Source of the DNA: Deltaproteobacteria bacterium
Lineage (GTDB): Bacteria > Myxococcota_A > Polyangia > JAAYKL01
Length of the DNA: 42,530 bases
Reading direction: 5' to 3'
Assembly: GCA_029565915.1 (NCBI GenBank)
Contig: JAKQNG010000247.1
Location: forward strand, 1-42,530
Each line of letters begins with the position of its first letter. Within the stretch, counting starts at the first letter, position 1. Shown here piece after piece: positions 30,596 through 37,622 of the stretch. Under the pieces are notes generated by a model. It made no database searches, was not told the DNA's origin, and worked only from the letters and a program-made list of their open reading frames with translations. The translations under genes were made by a program, and so were the position numbers.

Positions 30596-30773
30596 CAAAG
30601 TAACTTCCAGATAGTGATGGCATTTCATCAGACGACCGGCACGAGGTCGCTGACGCAGATCCCTGCGTTCATCTCTTGAAGTTGTGAAACGGGATGTCTG
30701 GACCTTGACCAATGAGCGTGTGAAAATTCGCGAAAATATCGGTCATTTACAATACTTGCAACACGCACTCATC

Positions 30774-30797
30774 AATTGCGCACCCGGGTGCGCAATT
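30774..30797. repeat. Perfect 24-bp palindrome
   Basis: AATTGCGCACCCGGGTGCGCAATT; every position self-complementary. Confidence 0.9.
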
Positions 30798-30904
30798 CAG
30801 TCTTCCTCAATTGTCTGGAAATTCATGCGGGTGGGATGCACGGACAATAGCGCTGTCGATGCGATCCGTCAAGAAGCAGGGCGTAAAGGGAATCAATGCG
30901 GGCG

Positions 30905-31261
30905 TTACGGATAGAAGGAGAGGCGCCCTTCTCCGGCCAGGCGGTCTCGCCAGAGGGATTTGAGCGTTTTCAGGTCCTCCCGGTAGTCGGTCTTCGCCGC
31001 GTCGTTGCTGTATTCCAGACGATCAATCGTTTCAAAGGTAAACGCGTCGGCGCCCTGTTCCTTCCAGTCCTGCTGCAGGGCCCGGTTCGGATGCATGCCC
31101 ATGTCGAGCTGGAACCGGATGCGGTTGAACATGCTGGGAATGTCCGCGCTGGCTTCCAGAAAGCACCGGTTGCTCCGGATGTTCCGCACCGCGAACACCC
31201 CCATCGCCGGCTTCATCTGCCGGTACTGCTCCCTGAGATCTTTTTTCTGTGCGCTGTCCAT
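30905..31261 (-). CDS. GIY-YIG nuclease family protein
   Basis: MKPAMGVFAVRNIRSNRCFLEASADIPSMFNRIRFQLDMGMHPNRALQQDWKEQGADAFTFETIDRLE resembles the small GIY-YIG family; start refined to MDSAQKKDL. Confidence 0.72.
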   Translation of the reverse strand: MDSAQKKDLREQYRQMKPAMGVFAVRNIRSNRCFLEASADIPSMFNRIRFQLDMGMHPNRALQQDWKEQGADAFTFETIDRLEYSNDAAKTDYREDLKTLKSLWRDRLAGEGRLSFYP

Positions 31262-31463
31262 ATTTCTGTCCGCCCGGCGGTTGCAGAATCGCTGGTTCCA
31301 GTCAGCGATGTCGCGTTCATTATAGTTCAATCGGATGGTCGGGAAGTCATGAAAATGGCGGTGCCGGACACAGGGGCGGAATATGGGAAAATCATGGAAT
31401 CTATTTGACCGACGGAGCGGGAAATCCGGTGAACCGCGCCGCTGATCGCGATACACACTCTGC

Positions 31464-32156
31464 ATGACCATTCACATCCTGCAGCATGTTCCGTTCGAAG
31501 GTCCCGCGTTTCTGTCCGACCTTCTTGCGCCCCACCATCCCCTGGTGGTCCACCATCTGTACCGGGGCGATGCCCTGCCCGACCCGGTTGCCGTGCAGCG
31601 ACTCATCATCCTCGGCGGGCCCATGGGTGCGGACGACGAAGGGACAGTGCCTTTCCTCGGTGCCGAAAAGCAGTTCATCGCCAAGGTCATCGCGCGCGGC
31701 GCCACGGTGCTCGGTATCTGCCTCGGCGCCCAGCTCATCGCCCGGGTCATGGGCGCGGCGGTGACGAAGAACCCCCATCGGGAAATCGGCTGGTTTCCGG
31801 TGACGCGCCACCCCCGGCTGGACGAGACCTGCCTCGGGTCGGCACTGCCGCCTGTCTTTGAGGCCTTCCACTGGCACGGGGACACCTTCGCGATTCCGGA
31901 CGGTGCCGTGCCCCTCGGTGCCACGGAGGCCTGCGCGAACCAGGGCTTTGTTTTCGACAACCGGGTGGCGGCGTTTCAGTTTCACCTGGAGGCCACGGCG
32001 GATTCCGCGTCGCTGCTCCTTGCCCACTGCGGCGACGAACTGGACGGTTCGCCGTTCGTCCAGCCGGCCGGGGACATCCGCGGCAACCGGGCCCGCTTCG
32101 ACGGCACCCACCGCCTCATGGCCGCCGTCCTCGACGCCATGGAAATGCACCGCTGA
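31464..32156 (+). CDS. Class I glutamine amidotransferase-like protein
   Basis: LIILGGPMGADDE, VLGICLGAQLIARVMGAAV (nucleophile Cys elbow), FHWHGDTFAIP, FQFHLEAT. Confidence 0.92.
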   Translation: MTIHILQHVPFEGPAFLSDLLAPHHPLVVHHLYRGDALPDPVAVQRLIILGGPMGADDEGTVPFLGAEKQFIAKVIARGATVLGICLGAQLIARVMGAAVTKNPHREIGWFPVTRHPRLDETCLGSALPPVFEAFHWHGDTFAIPDGAVPLGATEACANQGFVFDNRVAAFQFHLEATADSASLLLAHCGDELDGSPFVQPAGDIRGNRARFDGTHRLMAAVLDAMEMHR

Positions 32157-32235
32157 GCCGGATGGCGTCTGAAATGTCTGCTCGATTCCGCCGGACAGGC
32201 GTACACTTCAGCGGCATGACGTAACGAAAGGACGA

Positions 32236-33345
32236 GTGATGAAACACCATTGGATTGTCATACTGGTGCTGCTGCTCTGGGGATGCGACGATAAGACTTC
32301 ATCCGGAGCCGACGCGGACACCGACACGGACAGCGACACCGACACGGACAGCGACACCGGTGATGATACCGACACCGGCGCGGAGCCCACGGAGCTGGTT
32401 CACTTTTTCGGCCGCTTCGATCGCCGCCAACCGGACAGTCCTGCCTGCGCATGGTCGAACTGCGGCTTCGGCGTCCGCTTCTCGGGCAGCGCGCTCGATG
32501 TCCAACTCTCGGGGGCTGGTGGCATTTCTTTCCAGGTGGTGCTCGATGGCGATGTGGTGGAGGAAATGCAAACCGCCGGATCAGAATGGAGCAGCGATGC
32601 GGAGGTGCGCACCTACCACGTGGTTTCGGGCGCCGCTTCCGGCACCCACGATGTGCAGCTTTATCGAAATCCGGAAGCGATGTTCGGCGCAGTGACATTC
32701 CACGGATTCATTGCACCGGATGGAGACCTCGTTGCATCCCCGTTCCCGTTCGCGCGAAGAATCGACATCATCGGTGACTCCATCTCCGCCGGGTATGGCA
32801 ACACCGGATGTCCATTCTCCGCCGCAACGGAAAAAGGGGCACTCGCGTATGGTCCCATTGCGGCGCGGGCGCTGGGCGCGATTGCCCATGTGGAAGCATG
32901 GTCCGGCAAGGGAATGGCGATGAACCTCGACGGTTCCACCAACGAACTGGTTCCCGACCTTTACAACTATGCCCTTCCCGATGACGACCAGACCGGCTGG
33001 GACTCCGGCGATTTCATTCCGGATGTGATTGTCATCAATCTGGGGACCAACGATTTTCTGGCCGGTGTGGACCGGAACAACTACATCATCGCCTACGAAG
33101 AGTTCATCGCGCGCCTGCGCATGGATGCTCCCGATGCCTGCATCCTTTGTGCCATCAATGGTTCCGGTGATGCATTCAGCGACGAAATCGATGAAGTGAT
33201 TGCCGACCTGGACGATGCCAACGTGGAAAAAATCAACCTGAATGGTCCCAACTGGAATGGATGCGACGGTCATCCCGATCTCGCTGCGCATCAGTCCATG
33301 GGCGATGCCCTGGCCGCACACCTGCGCACCAGACTCGGCTGGTAG
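32236..33345 (+). CDS. SGNH/GDSL hydrolase lipoprotein, carbohydrate esterase family 2-like
   Basis: Lipobox (LLLWGC), Asp/Thr/Ser linker, N-terminal jelly-roll-like domain, IDIIGDSISAGYGNTGC, VINLGTNDFL, CDGHPDLAAHQSMGDALAAHL. Confidence 0.86.
   Translation: MMKHHWIVILVLLLWGCDDKTSSGADADTDTDSDTDTDSDTGDDTDTGAEPTELVHFFGRFDRRQPDSPACAWSNCGFGVRFSGSALDVQLSGAGGISFQVVLDGDVVEEMQTAGSEWSSDAEVRTYHVVSGAASGTHDVQLYRNPEAMFGAVTFHGFIAPDGDLVASPFPFARRIDIIGDSISAGYGNTGCPFSAATEKGALAYGPIAARALGAIAHVEAWSGKGMAMNLDGSTNELVPDLYNYALPDDDQTGWDSGDFIPDVIVINLGTNDFLAGVDRNNYIIAYEEFIARLRMDAPDACILCAINGSGDAFSDEIDEVIADLDDANVEKINLNGPNWNGCDGHPDLAAHQSMGDALAAHLRTRLGW
32317..32352 (+). repeat. Tandem 18-bp repeat (gacaccgacacggacagc x2) in the CE2 linker
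   Basis: Exact duplication encoding DTDTDS DTDTDS. Confidence 0.85.
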
Positions 33346-33366
33346 CAACGTCAGAAGACCGCATGT

Positions 33367-34868
33367 TCAGTCGGGCCGGTATTCCCTGGCGCCGAGGGAT
33401 GGCGGGTCCATCCAGCAGGCACCCGTGAAATCACCGGACAGATATTCATATTCCCTGCCGGCCATCCAGGCGGGGCTGCTGCTGGAAATGGAAAAATGGT
33501 CGATGGAAAGCGTGTCGGCCGGCACGTCAAAGCCGGGGTCCAGGCCAATCAGCGGTTCGACCTCCGCCGCAGGCAGGTCGGTCTGGGCCGACGCATTCGG
33601 ACTGTCAACGGCATACCAGAGGTTGTTTTCCACCGCGAAGGTTTCGGGCAGGGTGTCCGGTCCGATGTTGACGTGGGTGGAAATCTGTTCCCGCGAAAAA
33701 AAAAGATGTTGTTTGCCACCAGGTTGTCTGCGCAGGCACTGAATGTGTAGTCGTCCGTGGACACCGTTTCCTGAAGAATGCGGAACACCCACTGCTGTGG
33801 CAGGTAGACCGTATTGTTGACCGCGGCGCAGGCCACGCAGCCCACAAACGCAAAGGCCGCGGCGCCGCCGATGATCACATTGGCAACCAACCGGATATCC
33901 CGCGCTTCCACGTTGGGTGCTGACGCGGACAGGGGCGGACGGAAGAATTCAAATCCCGTGGAACCGCCCATGTTGACCGCGCGCTCTCCGGCGGATGCCA
34001 TCCAGTTGCCCCGGATTTCGATGTTCGCGCTGCCGCCCTTGCACTGGATCGCGTTGGCGGACAGGTCGTGGAGGTGGTTTCCCGCCAGCAGGCCGTTGTG
34101 GCAGCCCACGTGATCGATGGCGCTGCCGCCGCCGCTGCCGCCGCAGAACGCCATTTCGCTGTCGAGAACAAAATAGTCGTTCACGCCGGACAGCTTGAGG
34201 CAGTCCTCGTTGCCGCCCGTGCCGATGTCGTGGATGAACAGGTTGCGCAGCACCACGTGGCGGGTGGCCTCCGGATTGGCCGTGTCGCCGCCGTCATCGC
34301 AGTTGAGCCCATTGCCGGAGGCGTTGCGGATTTCCAGATCGTGGATGATGACGTAGCGCACTTCGCTCAAGTGGAGCCCTTCGACATCGCCCTCGATGAC
34401 GGGTCGCTCATCCGCGGTGCCGCCAATCCAGATGGGCGCCTCCGCGGTGCCCGCAAGGCCCGAAAGATAAATGCCCCCCGCATACGTGCCGCCGTGAATC
34501 CGGATGGCCGTGCCGGGCCCGGCGTGGCTCGCCGCATGCTCCACCGTGGCAAAGGGCGCATCGGCGCTGCCGTTTCCGGTGGTGTCGTCGCCGTCCACGG
34601 CCACGTGAATCTCGGTCTGCGGAACGATTCCCGTTTCAAATGTGACGATGTCGCCGCACGCACCATCCCCGTCCGCATCCGTGTCGGTGTCTTCTGTGTC
34701 TTCTGTCTCTGTGTCTTCTGTGTCTGTCCCATCCGTCCCATCTGTCCCATCCGTCCCATTACTGTCGCTCCCGCTCTCGCTCCTGCTGTCCGTGTCGTCT
34801 CCGGATGTGGTCCTGTCACCGCATCCCATGAGCAGCGCTGTCAACAGAAACAGAAATGTGGTTTTCAT
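33367..34868 (-). pseudogene. Parallel beta-helix repeat lipoprotein, frameshifted at an A9/T9 homopolymer
   Basis: N-terminal lipobox (LLMGC), linker, beta-helix rungs (DGDDTTGNGSADAPFATVEHAASHAGPGTAIRIHGGTYAGGIYLSG...); the reading frame continues in a different frame (ENNLWYAVDSPNASAQTDLPAAEVEPLIGLDPGFDV...) after the homopolymer at 33696-33704. Confidence 0.7.
34726..34761 (-). repeat. 9-bp tandem repeats (about 4 copies of GTCCCATCY on + strand) encoding (TDG)n in the lipoprotein linker
   Basis: gtcccatcc gtcccatct gtcccatcc gtcccatta. Confidence 0.85.
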
Positions 34869-34962
34869 GGCGGTCCTCCTGTACCGCAGCGTCCTTCCGG
34901 CGCTGGCAGGGCCACAGTTTATCATGGAGTTGCCCCATTGCCTGTGCTAATCTCTGCGGGCC

Positions 34963-35457
34963 ATGGTGGACCGGTTCTACAGCGCAGACGACGAAGCAAC
35001 CCCGGGCACGATTGTGCTCGTGCGCTTTGCCACACCGCGGCAGGCGCGGGCCTGCCACATGACCCTCATCGCCCTGTTCGACCGCATTGAAACCCGGGTG
35101 GACGAGCTGTTCGAAGCGGGCGGCGGCGAGGCCACTCTGGCGGAGGTGGCCGCGGTCTACGAAGAATTCGGTTTCTCCAACGACAACGGCTGGGAACAGG
35201 AACACGAAATCAGCCTCTCGGGCAACGAGGTGGTGTGGCCCCTGTCCTACGGCGCCCGCCGCAGCGAGGTGGAGAACCTGCTCATGGCCATGGAACCCGC
35301 CTCCATTGAGTTTCACGACCCCTTCGAAGAGGTGGAGCCCTGGCGGCTGTTTCCCCTGCCCGAAACCCTGCCCCTGCCCGACGACACCGAAGGCGGCGAC
35401 TACCGGGCCTTCGACTCCGAATTTCCCGGTCAACCCCCCAAGCGGGTCATCCACTGA
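34963..35457 (+). CDS. Conserved-looking acidic protein of unknown function
   Basis: 164-aa ORF, codon-position GC pattern consistent with coding, 11 bp upstream of the FAM20-like gene on the same strand. Confidence 0.65.
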   Translation: MVDRFYSADDEATPGTIVLVRFATPRQARACHMTLIALFDRIETRVDELFEAGGGEATLAEVAAVYEEFGFSNDNGWEQEHEISLSGNEVVWPLSYGARRSEVENLLMAMEPASIEFHDPFEEVEPWRLFPLPETLPLPDDTEGGDYRAFDSEFPGQPPKRVIH

Positions 35458-35468
35458 CCTGTCTGTCC

Positions 35469-36449
35469 ATGCGCGGCCCGGCCTGTCTGCTGTCTGCCCT
35501 GCTGCTGTCCGCCGCCGGATGCAATGCCCCCCCCGACCCGAACGACGGTCCGCCCCGTTCCCCGACGACGCCGTCATCCCCCGCGCCATCCCCCGGAAGG
35601 GACGCCCCCCTGCCCTCCCTGCCCCCGCCCGTGCAGACCGCGGCGCCAACCGCTCCGGACCCGGTGGCGTCAATCGAGGCGACCCTGCGCACGGCAAAGG
35701 TGGTGCGGACCATGCCCCTGTCAAAGCGCAGCTGGACCCTGCAGGTCGTTTTCGAAAACGGCACCAAGGCCGTGTTCAAGCCCTTCCTCAAGGGCAACGC
35801 CACGGCGAAGTACGAAGTGGCCTACCACCGCATCGCCCGCCTCCTTCGGCTTTCGAATGTGCCTGTCGCCGTGCTGCGGGACTTTCCGCCGGGCCGGCTG
35901 ACCGCATCCCTCTCGTCCCGGCATCCGGACGTGGTTGCCGCCTATGCAGAGCAGGTGGACGCGGGCCCCGACGGCCGGGTGCGGGGTGCCCTCATCGCGT
36001 GGATGGACAACCTGGAACCCGTCTTCCCGGCGGGCGCGGGCACGGGTGTCCTGGCGGACCGGTTCGCCGGACCTCCGGACAGGGAACAGCTGGACCTCGT
36101 CCGCACGGTGATGGCCGACTACCTCCTGGGCAACTGGGACCGGTTCTCCGGCGGCAACCTCTTCCGGCAGAAGGACGGCGGCGGCCTGGTGCTCCTCGAC
36201 CACAACGGGTCGTTCGTCACCTTTTCAGAAAAACGGCAACAGAAGATGGACAGCTACCTGGGGCTCCTGCCCTGCGCTCCCGCCGACCTGGTGGCGCGCA
36301 TCCGCGATCTCACCGAAGACGACGTCCGCACCGCGTCGGCCGCGGACGGCACGCCGATTCTCGGACAGCGGGAAATCGACGCCCTCTTCACCCGCCGCGC
36401 CGAACTGCTGCGGCACTGCGACGTGCTGCCCCCTTGTCGCGTTTATTGA
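35469..36449 (+). CDS. Lipoprotein with FAM20C/Fjx1-like (PI3K/4K-fold-related) secreted kinase domain
   Basis: Lipobox (LLSAAGC), Pro-rich linker, then VVFENGTKAVFKPFLKGNATAKYEVAYHRIARLLRLSNVPVAVL (FKP Lys and helix Glu), MADYLLGNWDRFSGGNLF (catalytic Asp/DR), LVLLDHNGSF (metal-binding Asp). Confidence 0.68.
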   Translation: MRGPACLLSALLLSAAGCNAPPDPNDGPPRSPTTPSSPAPSPGRDAPLPSLPPPVQTAAPTAPDPVASIEATLRTAKVVRTMPLSKRSWTLQVVFENGTKAVFKPFLKGNATAKYEVAYHRIARLLRLSNVPVAVLRDFPPGRLTASLSSRHPDVVAAYAEQVDAGPDGRVRGALIAWMDNLEPVFPAGAGTGVLADRFAGPPDREQLDLVRTVMADYLLGNWDRFSGGNLFRQKDGGGLVLLDHNGSFVTFSEKRQQKMDSYLGLLPCAPADLVARIRDLTEDDVRTASAADGTPILGQREIDALFTRRAELLRHCDVLPPCRVY

Positions 36450-36480
36450 TTCCCGCCACCCGATGTGGAATAACCGGCCC

Positions 36481-37189
36481 ATGACCGACCCGTCCCATCC
36501 CGCCGACGACCGGGCGGCCCCGCCCCTCACCGTGGCGAGGCTCTATGTCCACGATTTCAAAAATCCCCTCTCGGCCATTTCCGCCAACCTGTCCTGGCTC
36601 GAAGCGGTCATCGACGACGGGGAGCTGCGGTCCGCGGTAACGGACTCGGCCCTGGCCGTGAAGCAGCTCCTGCACATGTACAACAACCTGCTGCAGCTGG
36701 CCCGCATCGAGGCCGGTGAGTCCTCCCCGGCGGAGGCCGTGTCCCTCGACGATTTCGTCCGGGGGGGCGGTGGCCGCCTGCCGCGCCCTGCAGCTCTCGT
36801 CCACGACGATCATTGAAACGGAAGGCTCCCTGCCGTCCGTGCACTGCCACTGGCCCGCGGACTACGCGGGGCTGGCCCTCGAAAACCTGCTCCTCGCCTG
36901 CGCGGCCAACACCCCCGGGGACGGACGGGTGACGGTTCGCGCGGCGGTGGACGGCGGCACGGCGGTCATCACCGTGCGGGACACGGGGGTGCCCATTGCG
37001 GACGAATTCGTTTCGTGCTGTTTTGACGCCGCCTTTCAGGGCATCGCCAAGTCCGAGAACCGGGCCCGGTATGCCCGGGCCATGGGCATGTATGCCGTGA
37101 AGGCCGCCTCCGCTGCCCTTGGCGGGTCCGTCGAAACCCGGCGCGACAATGACGCCCAGGTGTTCATTCTCCGCCTTCCCACGGGCTGA
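36481..37189 (+). pseudogene. Sensor histidine kinase, HisKA and HATPase_c portions split by a frameshift at a G7 tract
   Basis: HisKA-like VARLYVHDFKNPLSAISANLSWLEAVIDD in one frame; HATPase-like ALENLLLACAANTPGDGRVTVRAAVDGGTAVITVRDTGVPIADEF in the next; frames join at GGGGGGG 36761-36767. Confidence 0.7.
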
Positions 37190-37607
37190 GCACCACATCC
37201 ACCAGATGGGCGGCCCGCCGGCCGCAGCGCTCCACGGCCACCAGCACGTCGCTGCGCAAGATGCCCGCGGCCGCCAGCAGGTCAAGGGCCACGAGGAGGG
37301 TTTTTCCCGACGAAGCCCGGTCGTCCACCAGCAGCAACGGGGTCGGCAGATGGGCCGGCAGGGGCGACGGGCCGGGGGCGGGCAACGTGCAGCGGTACAG
37401 GATTTCCTTTGCCGCAAACAGAAACGGACGGGCCGCGCGGGGCGCCCGGTCCATGGTGCGCGAGTGGGGGTAACGGACATCAATGCCGATGACGGGAATC
37501 TGCAGCATCGCGCAAAGCCTTTCCGCAGGCCGACGTCCGCCGTTTTCAATGCACGCGATGCACGCGGGCGCGAACTGTTTTATTAATGGACACCACCTTT
37601 GACTCAT
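37164..37607 (-). CDS. Phosphoribosyltransferase domain protein
   Basis: FAPACIACIENGGRRPAERLCAMLQIPVIGIDVRYPHSR and PRPP-loop LLLVDDRASSGKTLLVALDLL; start refined to MSQRWCPL. Confidence 0.82.
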   Translation of the reverse strand: MSQRWCPLIKQFAPACIACIENGGRRPAERLCAMLQIPVIGIDVRYPHSRTMDRAPRAARPFLFAAKEILYRCTLPAPGPSPLPAHLPTPLLLVDDRASSGKTLLVALDLLAAAGILRSDVLVAVERCGRRAAHLVDVVLSPWEGGE

Positions 37608-37622
37608 GGGAAACTCGCCGCC

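Noticed and set aside
30684-30914. 76-aa ORF after tRNA-Leu
   Set aside because: Runs through the perfect palindrome, lacks a convincing RBS and domain; not supportable as a gene.
35087-36484. 465-aa plus-strand ORF
   Set aside because: Out-of-frame with both the 164-aa protein and the FAM20-like protein; Arg/Pro-rich frame artefact.
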